Shown in pieces: positions 1-7,990 of a DNA stretch of 19,060 nucleotides. How positions within the stretch are numbered: position 1 is the stretch's first letter; each line of letters begins with the position of its first letter. The notes under the pieces were generated by a model that did no database searches, was not told the DNA's origin, and worked only from the letters and a program-made list of their open reading frames with translations. Both the position numbers and the translations under genes were made by a program. Origin of the DNA: Ignavibacteriales bacterium (GTDB taxonomy: Bacteria > Bacteroidota > Ignavibacteria > Ignavibacteriales > Melioribacteraceae); the NCBI GenBank assembly GCA_020059785.1, contig JAGVBL010000402.1, forward strand, positions 1-19,060, given 5' to 3'.

Positions 1-399
1 AAAAAAATGAATTTGTCTAATGTCGAATTATTGGGGCAGCTAAACAGACTGGAACTTAATGAAGTAATTAAACAATCATCATTTGTAATCTTACCTTCAG
101 AATGCTTCGAAAATAATCCGATGAGCATTGTTGAGTCCTTTGCAATGGGAAAACCGGTTATTGGATCAAATCACAGTGGAATTGTGGAACTGATTAATAA
201 TGGAAAGAATGGATTTCAATTCGAGAAAGGTAATCAGTATGAATTAACTGAACTTATAATTAAGTGTTCAAAAATGGATATTGAAGAATATCAAAAACTT
301 TCAAAAAACGCTTATAGATTTGCAAAAGAAAACTTTACTCCAGAAACGTATTATAAAAAACTTATAAAAGTCTACGAAGACGCATTGGTAAAAAAGTAA
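1..399 (+). CDS. Glycosyltransferase family 4, C-terminal part (5' truncated by window)
   Basis: This is the C-terminal catalytic half of a GT-B fold, family 4 (group 1) glycosyltransferase. The frame is open from base 1 and the ATG at 7 is unlikely to be the true start, because the product begins inside the nucleotide-sugar binding domain. The visible pattern is the GT4 core: a strand ending in FVILPSE, then ECFENNPMSIVE, which carries the E-x7-E acid pair that in this family contacts the donor sugar nucleotide, then GKPVIGSNHSGIVELI. The end, FTPETYYKKLIKVYEDAL, is the usual C-terminal helix that crosses back onto the N-terminal domain. The donor and acceptor sugars cannot be told. It sits 7 bases before a flippase gene on the same strand, so it belongs to the same polysaccharide operon. 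It probably acts at the cytoplasmic face of the inner membrane on a lipid-linked sugar. Confidence 0.9.
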   Translation, partial: KKMNLSNVELLGQLNRLELNEVIKQSSFVILPSECFENNPMSIVESFAMGKPVIGSNHSGIVELINNGKNGFQFEKGNQYELTELIIKCSKMDIEEYQKLSKNAYRFAKENFTPETYYKKLIKVYEDALVKK

Positions 400-406
400 A
401 ACAAAT

Positions 407-1851
407 ATGAATGAAGTAAAAAAAATAAAACAGAATTCGGTTTATTCGCTTCTTTCTATCTCTTCAAGGTTGATTGCAAATGTTTTTATATTTTTACTAA
501 TTCCAAGGTTTTATGAACCAGAAGCATTTGGGCAGTTCACATTTGCACACACTTTGTCAAATACTCTAATAATCTTAGCTGATTTTGGTTTTGATATTTT
601 GTTAACAATCGAACTTGCTCGAAATAGGGATGATGCTTCAAGAATCTTTCGGCAGTTTTTTACTTTGAAGGGGATATTCTCTTTTTCTTCAATAATTGTT
701 ATGTGGGCTTTCGCATTCACATTTGATATTACAGCCTCTTCAAAAAATTTAATTATGATTTTCAGCTTCTTTTTATTCTTTACAACGCTTACAAATTTCT
801 TTTACGCTCTCTTCAAAGGATTTGAAAAATTTGAGTATGAAACCAATGTTTCACTTATAATGAATATCAGTCTATTAATCATAACAATAGTATTTATTTT
901 TCTCAAAGTTAGTATAATATTGATAGCTGTTGGATTTGTTGTCTCAAGAATAATTGGTTTTACATCCGGACTTGTCTATTCGAAAAAAGTAATTCCGGGA
1001 ATAAGATATCAACCTTTGCTAGAAGGATTTTCAAATTTAAAAGGGGATATGCTTGTATTTGGTTTTCACCTTTTTTTCAGCTATCTATTTTTTCAGCTCG
1101 ATACCATTCTTTTAACATTATGGAAAGGAGAATATTATGTGGGAATTTATCAATCAGCTTTTAAGCTAATTATGCTTCCTTTGGTAATTCCGGAAATACT
1201 AATAAATGTTTTGCTGCCTGTTCTTTCGCGAATGTTTAAAGAGAATCCTATTAAATGGGAAAGAACAGGTTTTTATATGAATAAAATTTTGTTAATGATT
1301 GTTATACCGATTTCAATAATACTATTTATATATGCAAAGGAAATCTTAAACCTTATCTATGGCGTTAAATATGTGGAGGCAGTACCTGTCCTTCAAATAT
1401 TTGCTGTAATAATTTTTGTTCGTTTTTCACTTGAACCTTTTGCGTTAATGCTTACAACATCAAATCGACAGTGGTTCAGACTTTATACTGTAATTGCGGA
1501 ACAATCTTAAACTTTTTCTTGAACTGGTACTTCATTCATAAATATAGTGTTATGGGGGCTGCTTTTGTATCGTTAATTACAAATTCCTTTGTAGCCTGTT
1601 TGTACTTTGCTGCCGAAATCGTCTTTTTTAAAAAATGGATCATTAACTTTAAAACTCTTTTACTGATTTCAATTTCTGGTCTGCTGATGGTATTTTTTAT
1701 TTTTCTTGTTAAAGTAAATATTATGATCGGTATACCGATAATTGTAGTATTCTATTTCTTATTTGGATATTACTTTCACTTTTCGATTGAGGAAAAAAGA
1801 ATATTGTTAAGTGATTTTACTTTTTCGGAATTATTTAAGAAAAAATTTTAA
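407..1851 (+). pseudogene. Wzx-type polysaccharide flippase, split by a -1 frameshift
   Basis: This is a multi-pass membrane protein of the polysaccharide transporter (PST/Wzx, MOP superfamily) type, which moves undecaprenyl-linked oligosaccharide across the inner membrane. The first part (407-1510, 367 residues) has the family N-terminus, with NSVYSLLSISSRLIANVFIF and then LIPRFYEPEAFGQFTFAHT, and successive hydrophobic helices. It then stops in the middle of a helix just after LYTVIA. The homologous continuation GTILNFFLNWYFIHKYSVMG is present at once in another frame, running to 1851. Adding one G in the GCGGAACA context (about 1496-1500) would restore a continuous protein of about 480 residues, the normal length for the family. 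No slippery heptamer is visible, so a mutation or a base-calling error in a G run is more likely than programmed frameshifting. The 3' part has a GTG at 1471 but no sign of independent translation. It is followed after 11 bases by the polymerase gene. Confidence 0.85.
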
Positions 1852-1862
1852 AAGGTTTATTT

Positions 1863-3167
1863 GTGTCGTTGATTGCTATAGTATGCTTTATAATTTTTAG
1901 CCTATTGATTGTAACAATGTTCAGGAAAGGGACTGACATCTTTTCACCTGCTAGAATATTCATGATCGTTTGGACTTTGGCAATCGGTCTAGCTGAATTG
2001 AAGTTGAGTGGACATCAGATTGAATGGAATTTGTACAGTTGGTTTGCTTTATTGATAAGCCTTCTATCAGTATTGCTTGGAATGTTTATAATCTTCGTTC
2101 TTAATCTCTATAAACCGTTGAATTCTACTATTAGCATTCGTTATTTAATAACTAGATACAACATTGACGGAGACATATTATTTAAAATAATTCTCCTGAT
2201 TTTTGTATGTTATTTTCTTTCATATCTTATTATTTATTCAATCGTCGGATTCATTCCTTTATTCACGCCGCAACCTAATCTGACCAGAACTAAATGGAGT
2301 GTTTTTGGATTCGGATTGATAATTCACCTTGCGCCAACGGTTATATACTTTGTTATTCTTTATTATTTAACAGTTCATAAAATGATCGGGAAGAAATTTA
2401 TAGTAGGTTTAATACTTTTCACAACATTACTCACTTTCTTTTTACTTGTTCAACGGTTCTCCCTGGTAATTTCAATAGTTCTAACAATGATTTTTCTCTA
2501 TTATGGTACTTATAAGTTCCGCCCAAGAAATGTATTGATTATTGTTCTCTTTCTGATTGTATTGATGTATGGTATCTCAACAATTAGAGTAAGTGCACTG
2601 TTTATTGAATATCTTTATTATTCTGCGCGAATGAAATTTGGCCCACAATACGCTTTTTTGACCGAGCCTTACATGTACCTTGTAATGAATCTTGAAAATT
2701 TTGCTAATTCAGTCTATCACCTTAATGATTTTACATATGGATATTTTACATTTGATTTTGTATTAGCTTTATCAGGATTGAAACATTGGATTGCAGAATA
2801 TACATACATAGAACAATTTCCATATATATTGAACTCAGATTATAACACTTACAGTATGTTTTTTACATATTATAGAGATTTCGGGTTGTTCGGTTTATTT
2901 TTCATTCCTTTCATTCTGGGACTTGTTGTTTCGATATTATATTATAAAATGAGACGTAAACCTGATATCAACTCTATTTCCTTTTATGGTATGTTTCTTT
3001 TTGTTTTAATCTTTTCTTTTTTTATTCCGATGCTGAGTTGGCTTCATTTTATTCTAAATCTTACCGTTATATACTTTTGTACAAAATTAGTTGTTATTAA
3101 TAGTCAGTATCATATATCAGACATTTCTAATTTTCAATTTGATATTGCTGATGGGGGAAAAAGTTGA
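1863..3167 (+). CDS. Wzy-type oligosaccharide repeat-unit (O-antigen) polymerase
   Basis: This is a 434-residue, highly hydrophobic protein with roughly 11-12 predicted membrane helices (for example around residues 1-20, 58-82, 107-130, 150-170, 180-215, 224-240, 340-362 and 373-410). It has a large polar loop at about 243-335. Length, topology and the loop region, with TEPYMYLVMNLENF near 267-280, YGYFTFDF near 292 and YYRDFGLFGLFFIPF near 336-350, resemble oligosaccharide repeat-unit polymerases. These enzymes join flipped undecaprenyl-diphosphate repeat units on the periplasmic side. Sequence conservation in this family is low, so the call rests on topology, loop pattern and position between a flippase and glycosyltransferases. 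The start is GTG at 1863 with AAAGG at 1851-1855 upstream; no ATG lies nearby. The last four bases overlap the next gene (TTGA), which suggests translational coupling. An O-antigen ligase is the main alternative. Confidence 0.75.
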   Translation: MSLIAIVCFIIFSLLIVTMFRKGTDIFSPARIFMIVWTLAIGLAELKLSGHQIEWNLYSWFALLISLLSVLLGMFIIFVLNLYKPLNSTISIRYLITRYNIDGDILFKIILLIFVCYFLSYLIIYSIVGFIPLFTPQPNLTRTKWSVFGFGLIIHLAPTVIYFVILYYLTVHKMIGKKFIVGLILFTTLLTFFLLVQRFSLVISIVLTMIFLYYGTYKFRPRNVLIIVLFLIVLMYGISTIRVSALFIEYLYYSARMKFGPQYAFLTEPYMYLVMNLENFANSVYHLNDFTYGYFTFDFVLALSGLKHWIAEYTYIEQFPYILNSDYNTYSMFFTYYRDFGLFGLFFIPFILGLVVSILYYKMRRKPDINSISFYGMFLFVLIFSFFIPMLSWLHFILNLTVIYFCTKLVVINSQYHISDISNFQFDIADGGKS

Positions 3168-4396
3168 GAGTCCTACATTTAAATAGCTATGATTATAGAG
3201 GTGGATCTGAAACTGTTTTTAATTTATCTCGATTTAATCCTTACGTTGAAAAAAATCTTTCCGGATTTGTTAATGTTGATAATAATAATAACATTCTTTC
3301 AGATGTTAAATTAAAAACATGGGAATCTGATTCAAAATTATTTGGTTCAATTAACTATATATTTTCACTGCGAAATTTCCTAACTCTCAAAGAATTCCTT
3401 TGGAGTAATGAAATAGATGTAGTTCATGTGCATAATGTCTTTTCATCACTATCCCCTTCGATATTTGTTGCTTTAAAATCTTTAAAGGATGTTAAAAAGT
3501 TTAAGGTAATTCAAACCGTGCATGATTATCACATGATATGTCCTAATGCCAACCTTTTTAATTACAACGAGAACAGATTATGTGAAAATTGTATAGGCAA
3601 AAAATTAAAACTTGATATTATATTCGAAAACTGTGATAGAAGAGGGTGGGTATATTCTTTTATAAAAGGCTTGAGAAACATTGTATCTAATAATGTAATT
3701 AGATATGAAGAAGTAATTGATAAATTTATTACACCAAGTGAATTTTTAAAAACAAAGTTGGTTCAAGATGGAATAGAAAGAAAAAAGATTCAAGTTATCA
3801 GAAATCCGGTAGTTATTAATAGATCCGGAATAATAAATAATAAAAAAAATGTTATTTGCTACTTTGGAAGGTTTTCTCAAGAAAAAAATGTTGGTTTTTT
3901 GATTGATGCATTTATTAAATGGCAAGAACAGAAGAATAATGATTTTCTTCTTATTTTGATTGGTGAAGGAGAAGAAGAAGACAGTCTAAAGAAAAAAGCA
4001 TTTAGTAGTCCTTTTCGGGATAGAATTGTATTCAAACCATTTGTACCTCAGGATATATTGAAGCAAGAAATAAGTGTAATAAAATATTTTACAATGTCTT
4101 CTAAATGGTATGAAAATGCCCCAATGGTGATCATTGAAGCTGTTGCCAACGGCATGATTCCTATTGTTCCAAACCTTGGGGGAATGAAAGAAAGTATAAA
4201 TGATGTTGTCAAAGTTGGAAAAACTTACCAACCCGATAATATTGATTCATGGATCAAAACATTAAATGAATTGGAAAAAAACTATCATAATGAAATTTTG
4301 AAATTAAAAGACTCATTCAAATTTATAAGTCAGTTTAATCTTGAAAATTATCTTATTCAGTTAAATAAAATATACCGAAATATTATTGCAGTGTAA
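3164..4396 (+). CDS. Glycosyltransferase family 4 with four-cysteine motif
   Basis: This is a 410-residue GT-B glycosyltransferase, probably cytoplasmic and membrane-associated, adding a sugar to the lipid-linked repeat unit. The N-terminal domain begins MRVLHLNSYDYRGGSETVFN, the usual GT4 nucleotide-fold start with a glycine pair. The C-terminal donor domain shows YFGRFSQEKNVGFLIDAF (233-250), LIGEGEEEDSL and WYENAPMVIIEAVANG with the E-x7-E pair at E317 and E325. A cysteine set at C126 (HDYHMICPN), C140, C143 (CENC) and C157 lies in the N-terminal domain and looks like a metal-knuckle insertion seen in a subset of GT4 enzymes. The start is TTG at 3164, overlapping the polymerase stop by four bases, with a GGGGG tract at 3153-3157 as ribosome binding site. 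There is no ATG alternative, and the family N-terminus begins exactly here. Donor and acceptor are unknown. Its bases are noticeably more AT-rich than those of the housekeeping genes near the window end. Confidence 0.88.
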   Translation: MRVLHLNSYDYRGGSETVFNLSRFNPYVEKNLSGFVNVDNNNNILSDVKLKTWESDSKLFGSINYIFSLRNFLTLKEFLWSNEIDVVHVHNVFSSLSPSIFVALKSLKDVKKFKVIQTVHDYHMICPNANLFNYNENRLCENCIGKKLKLDIIFENCDRRGWVYSFIKGLRNIVSNNVIRYEEVIDKFITPSEFLKTKLVQDGIERKKIQVIRNPVVINRSGIINNKKNVICYFGRFSQEKNVGFLIDAFIKWQEQKNNDFLLILIGEGEEEDSLKKKAFSSPFRDRIVFKPFVPQDILKQEISVIKYFTMSSKWYENAPMVIIEAVANGMIPIVPNLGGMKESINDVVKVGKTYQPDNIDSWIKTLNELEKNYHNEILKLKDSFKFISQFNLENYLIQLNKIYRNIIAV

Positions 4397-4404
4397 ATTT
4401 ACTG

Positions 4405-4433
4405 TAATTCAAATGATTATATATTTCGAATTA
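4405..4433. other. AT-rich inverted repeat between two glycosyltransferase genes
   Basis: TAATTCAAAT (4405-4414) faces ATTTCGAATTA (4423-4433), giving a ten-pair stem with one bulged C and an eight-base loop in the 51-base gap between the two GT4 genes. It has no following T run and is AT-rich, so it is not a good intrinsic terminator. The right arm overlaps TATATTTC, which resembles the Bacteroidota -7 promoter element (TAnnTTTG), but no convincing -33 TTTG was found. Role unknown; chance occurrence is possible in DNA this AT-rich. Confidence 0.3.
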
Positions 4434-4447
4434 TAATAACAACAATT

Positions 4448-5581
4448 ATGAAAATACTTTTGGTAATAACAAAATCTGAAATTGGCGGTGCCCAAGTTTT
4501 CGTTCTAAATTTGGCTAACTCACTAAAAAATCTAGGTAACGATGTTGAGGTTGTAGCCGGGGATGGGAACTATTTATTTGAAGAGCTTGAAAAGAAAGGT
4601 ATTAAATATCATTATCTCAATTCCTTGAAAAGAAATTTTAACATTCCTAAAGCACTCTACTTTATTTACGATTTATACCGATTGTTGAAAAAAAATAGTT
4701 ATGACATCGTCCACCTTAATAGTACCAATACATTAATCGGGTCGATCTCGATTAAACTTCTTGCCAATAGACCCAGGACGGTTTTTACATTTCACGGACT
4801 TTCTATTCTGGACAAGAATTATCACGTCAACTCATTATTGAAACAGATAACCAAGCTGTACTATAAAACTTTATTAAAACTTATAGATGGATCCGTTTTT
4901 GTAAGTCAATATAATTATGATGAGATGAAAGAGGAAGGTATTATTAAAAACGCAAAAGTAATTATCAATGGACTAGATTATGATGATATGAAATTCTATA
5001 AAAGTTCTGACGCCAGAAATTATTTTTCTGATAGAACCGGATTTAACTTAAATGAAAGCTATCTGATCGGTTCTACAGGGCGTCTGTCCTATCAAAAAAA
5101 TTATGAATTCCTTGTTGATAATTTCAAATTGATAAAAGAAAAAATCTCAAATGCTAAAATAATAATCATTGGTGATGGCCCTGATAGAGAAAAACTAAAT
5201 GAACTAATTACTAAAAAAAATATTGCCGGGGATTTTATCTTGGTGGGAGCCATTAAAGATTCTTATCGATATATAAAAGCATTTGATCTGTTTGTGCTTC
5301 CATCCAGATACGAAGGGCTTTCAATTAGTTTAATAGAAGCTATTTTTGCCGAAATTCCAATTCTTGCTACTGATGTCGGTGGAAATTTTGAGATTGTTGG
5401 TGCCGGCTCAGATCAATTATTCAGCCTGAATGATAGTGAAGACTTTCTTTATAAAATGATGAAAATCAGAAATGATAGCGGATTCTATATAAAATCCAAT
5501 TGTAAAACTAGAGAGCAACTATCTTTGAACAAAATGACAGAAAGTTATTACAACTTCTATAAAACACTTATTGAATCGTGA
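4448..5581 (+). CDS. Glycosyltransferase family 4
   Basis: This is a 377-residue GT-B family 4 glycosyltransferase. The N-terminal domain starts MKILLVITKSEIGGAQVFVL, with the glycine-rich loop (G13-G14) and the helix that follows it. HLNSTNTLIGS and FTFHG mark the acceptor-side fold. The C-terminal domain carries GSTGRLSYQKNYEFLVD (208-224), IIGDGPDREKL (240-250) and LPSRYEGLSISLIEAI, with the E-x7-E pair at E289 and E297, then PILATDVGGNFEIV. These are the donor-binding signatures of the family. It most resembles enzymes that extend undecaprenyl-linked repeat units in O-antigen or capsule synthesis; the sugar cannot be read from sequence. It is separated from the preceding transferase by 51 bases holding an inverted repeat, so a local promoter or processing site is possible. 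The start ATG has no strong Shine-Dalgarno sequence. Confidence 0.9.
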   Translation: MKILLVITKSEIGGAQVFVLNLANSLKNLGNDVEVVAGDGNYLFEELEKKGIKYHYLNSLKRNFNIPKALYFIYDLYRLLKKNSYDIVHLNSTNTLIGSISIKLLANRPRTVFTFHGLSILDKNYHVNSLLKQITKLYYKTLLKLIDGSVFVSQYNYDEMKEEGIIKNAKVIINGLDYDDMKFYKSSDARNYFSDRTGFNLNESYLIGSTGRLSYQKNYEFLVDNFKLIKEKISNAKIIIIGDGPDREKLNELITKKNIAGDFILVGAIKDSYRYIKAFDLFVLPSRYEGLSISLIEAIFAEIPILATDVGGNFEIVGAGSDQLFSLNDSEDFLYKMMKIRNDSGFYIKSNCKTREQLSLNKMTESYYNFYKTLIES

Positions 5582-5613
5582 CAGAAATATTTTAAGTAAG
5601 CACCTGTCAAATT

Positions 5614-5617
5614 GAGG
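5614..5617 (+). promoter_or_regulatory. Ribosome binding site (GAGG) fixing a non-canonical start
   Basis: GAGG at 5614-5617 is followed by TAATAC and then ATC at 5624. The six-base spacing is standard for translation initiation. The TAA at 5618-5620 is an in-frame stop for the flippase frame, so translation must begin downstream of it. No ATG, GTG or TTG exists in that frame until 5798, and the only CTG lies inside the first helical region. The site therefore argues for initiation at ATC 5624, or for an ATG that has been mutated or misread. Confidence 0.5.
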
Positions 5618-5623
5618 TAATAC

Positions 5624-7063
5624 ATCCAAAAAATAACAAAAAATATTTTTTCGCTTTCGGTAGGACAGGGTTTATCGCTTGCTCTCAATTTTTTTTCGTT
5701 TGTCCTTGCGGCAAGATTTCTGTCGGTTCACGACTTCGGTACTTTCGGTTACCTTGTTGCAATTGTAGGTATACTTTCCAAGGTAATCGATTTTGGTTTG
5801 GGTCCGATTGTCTTCCGTGAATCATCAAAAGAAAACGAAGGTGATAAACTTTTAAATAGCGCCATCTCAATCCGGCTTGTAATCTTTTTTAGTTTAGTAG
5901 TAATCTATAACCTGGTTGTAAGTTTTCTAAGTTTTTCTCTAAAAGAAATTATTCTCTCCAACATTCTTTTTGTTAGCATAATACTTTCTACTAGGATGGC
6001 AAATTTTAGAGAACTTCTTGCAACTCCTTTCAAAGTTAATCTTAAAATGCATTACCCGATGACTCTAACAATTCTGGATAGTCTCCTGTTTCTTATTCTT
6101 GTTGCAATTATGCCCTTGGTAAAAGGAGGTTTATACTACTTCGTTATATCATATGTGTTTTCAACTTTACCCGGATTTATAATTCAATTTATTTTCCTCG
6201 AAAAAAAATTCAGCTTCAAGCCGAAGATTATATTTTATAAAGCAGTTTGGCTTATTAAAGAGGCATACCCGTTAGCTGGATTTGTTTTATTAGCTATTGT
6301 TTATCAGCAATTTGATGTTGTTCTGTTAACATCCTATAAGGATGAATATTCTGCTGGAATTTATTCTGTTGCCACTCGTTTAACTATGCCGTTAAATATT
6401 ATTCCAGGAGTAGTCGTAACTACTGTATTTCCTTACCTTGTAAAAAATTTGCACGATAGAATAAAAACCGATTCAATCAACTCACTTGTATTCAAATTCC
6501 TTTTTCTTATTTCCTTTTTAATGGCAATTATTTTCTCTTTCAGATCCGAGACTATCGTTACACTATTATTCGGTACAAAATTCCGTTCGGCAAGTTTGCC
6601 ATCTGCTATGATCTTCTGGTCCCTTGTATTTATGTTCTTCAATTACTTTACTCTCGATCTTCTTACTGCACATAGCAGACAAATTATAAATTTAGTTTAC
6701 TCATTACTTCTGGTTGTTTCTAACACACTATTAAATGTTTTACTTATTCCGGAATATTCTTACGCAGGAGTTGGATTTTCAAAAGTAATTGCCGGATTCC
6801 TGGGATTTTTATTTCTCTTCTGGGCATTAAATAGAAATGGATTTGCATTATCGTTCATCAATCTAAAGTTCTTTACTTGGACTATATTTATTGCAGCCGC
6901 AATTTTTTTGTTATCGATGCTTCCGCTAATAATTTATCTGCTGGCATCATTTATTCTAATCCTGTTTTCATTGAAATTTTTTAACTACTTTGAAAATGAA
7001 GAGTTGGATTTGATCTTTCGATTAATTAACAGGGAACAATGGAGCAGGTACTTCCAAAAATAG
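5624..7063 (+). CDS. Wzx-type polysaccharide flippase with apparent ATC start
   Basis: This is a 479-residue multi-pass membrane protein of the PST/Wzx family, predicted to translocate the lipid-linked repeat unit. The first canonical start (TTG 5798) would give only 421 residues and would remove the conserved N-terminus. In the same frame upstream one reads SLSVGQGLSLALNFFSFVLA followed by RFLSVHDFGTFGYLVAIVGI, the typical first helix and E/D-FG-xFG motif of flippases. The frame is open back to a TAA at 5618. ATC at 5624, six bases after GAGG, gives a start of fM-QKITKNIFSLS and a normal family length, while ATA 5633 and ATT 5645 are less well placed. Later features include QQFDVVLLTSYKDEYSAGIY, the usual helix 7 region. 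The 3' end overlaps the following GT2 gene by 25 bases. It may replace the frameshifted flippase at 407-1851. The start could also reflect a point mutation or an assembly error in ATG. Confidence 0.85.
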   Translation: MQKITKNIFSLSVGQGLSLALNFFSFVLAARFLSVHDFGTFGYLVAIVGILSKVIDFGLGPIVFRESSKENEGDKLLNSAISIRLVIFFSLVVIYNLVVSFLSFSLKEIILSNILFVSIILSTRMANFRELLATPFKVNLKMHYPMTLTILDSLLFLILVAIMPLVKGGLYYFVISYVFSTLPGFIIQFIFLEKKFSFKPKIIFYKAVWLIKEAYPLAGFVLLAIVYQQFDVVLLTSYKDEYSAGIYSVATRLTMPLNIIPGVVVTTVFPYLVKNLHDRIKTDSINSLVFKFLFLISFLMAIIFSFRSETIVTLLFGTKFRSASLPSAMIFWSLVFMFFNYFTLDLLTAHSRQIINLVYSLLLVVSNTLLNVLLIPEYSYAGVGFSKVIAGFLGFLFLFWALNRNGFALSFINLKFFTWTIFIAAAIFLLSMLPLIIYLLASFILILFSLKFFNYFENEELDLIFRLINREQWSRYFQK

Positions 7064-7989
7064 ATGTATCAATTGTAATTGTTAATTATAACTCATTTCA
7101 TTTGTTGGATGAGTGCCTTAACTCTATTTATAAATTTTGCAAAGGCACGGTTAATGAAATTATTGTTGTTGATAATGCTTCTGATGAAGGTAAAATAGAA
7201 ACAGTAACGGATAAATATCCTGATGTAACCGTTATTAAAAATGAAATTAACATCGGTTTTGCCGCTGCAAATAATAAAGCTTTATTAATAGTAAAGGGAA
7301 AGTATACTCTAATACTGAACAATGACACACGCTTTAACGAGGACTCTGTTAAACTGGTTTTTGATTTTTCCGAAGCATCTTCACAAAAATTATTTGCCGG
7401 TATTCAACTTCTTAATTCCGATGGCTCGAAACAGGAAAGTGTTGTAATGTTTCCGTCGGTATGGAACGGTTTTACTGAAAATTTTTTTCTTTACAAGCTA
7501 TTTCCGAAATCAGAGATTTTTAACAAGTATTACCAGAATAATTATAATTACTCTAAGCCGGTTGATGCCGATGTAATTAAAGGCGCATTTATGTTTTGTC
7601 CAACCAATGAATTGAAAAAATTAGAAGGGTTCGACGAAAGATTTTTCTTTTATTCTGAAGAAACCGATCTATGTAAACGGTTTAAAGAAAACGGCGGTAG
7701 AATAATATTCTATCCTTTAACTTCAATTATACATTATGGCGGTACTGCTGCAGATTCTAATTTGTGGTTCAAATTCAAAAATCAGACTATCGGCAAAATT
7801 CAGTATTACCAGAAACATTTTGATGGAATTGAATATTTAACAGCAATCGTAATTCATTGGATCGGTTTGTTTTTAAGGGGAATCCTTTTTTCTTTTGGCG
7901 GGATAATTATGTTAAATAAAAATTTATTGCTAAAAGGATATTACTTTACAAAACAAATGTTCGTATATCCTCCTAACAGGTTTAAGTGA
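7039..7989 (+). CDS. Glycosyltransferase family 2, rhamnosyltransferase-like
   Basis: This is a 316-residue GT-A fold enzyme of family 2, of the WbbL/rhamnosyltransferase-like group. Motifs in order: VSIVIVNYNS (10-19), VVDNASDEG (43-51), NIGFAAANNKAL (71-82), LILNNDTRF (91-99), where NND stands in the DxD metal-binding position, KGAFMFCP (181-188), and FFYSEETDLCKRFKENG (203-219) with the acidic ETD that is usually the catalytic base region. A hydrophobic stretch near the C-terminus (around WIGLFLRGILFSFGGIIM) may anchor it to the membrane. The role is presumably transfer of a deoxyhexose or related sugar onto the growing lipid-linked unit; rhamnose is a family habit, not shown here. The ATG at 7039 lies inside the flippase gene (25-base overlap), preceded by AGGGA. 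The next gene starts one base after the stop, so the three are probably translationally coupled. Confidence 0.9.
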   Translation: MEQVLPKIDVSIVIVNYNSFHLLDECLNSIYKFCKGTVNEIIVVDNASDEGKIETVTDKYPDVTVIKNEINIGFAAANNKALLIVKGKYTLILNNDTRFNEDSVKLVFDFSEASSQKLFAGIQLLNSDGSKQESVVMFPSVWNGFTENFFLYKLFPKSEIFNKYYQNNYNYSKPVDADVIKGAFMFCPTNELKKLEGFDERFFFYSEETDLCKRFKENGGRIIFYPLTSIIHYGGTAADSNLWFKFKNQTIGKIQYYQKHFDGIEYLTAIVIHWIGLFLRGILFSFGGIIMLNKNLLLKGYYFTKQMFVYPPNRFK

Positions 7990-7990
7990 A

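Noticed and set aside
1471..1851. The 3' part of the first flippase as a separate small membrane protein starting at GTG 1471
   Set aside because: It has no ribosome binding site, its first ten codons are an out-of-frame reading of the upstream part, and its sequence is the exact continuation of the flippase.
5798..5800. TTG 5798 as the true start of the second flippase
   Set aside because: It would remove the first membrane helix and the D-FG-xFG motif that are plainly encoded in the same frame upstream, leaving a protein about 58 residues too short.
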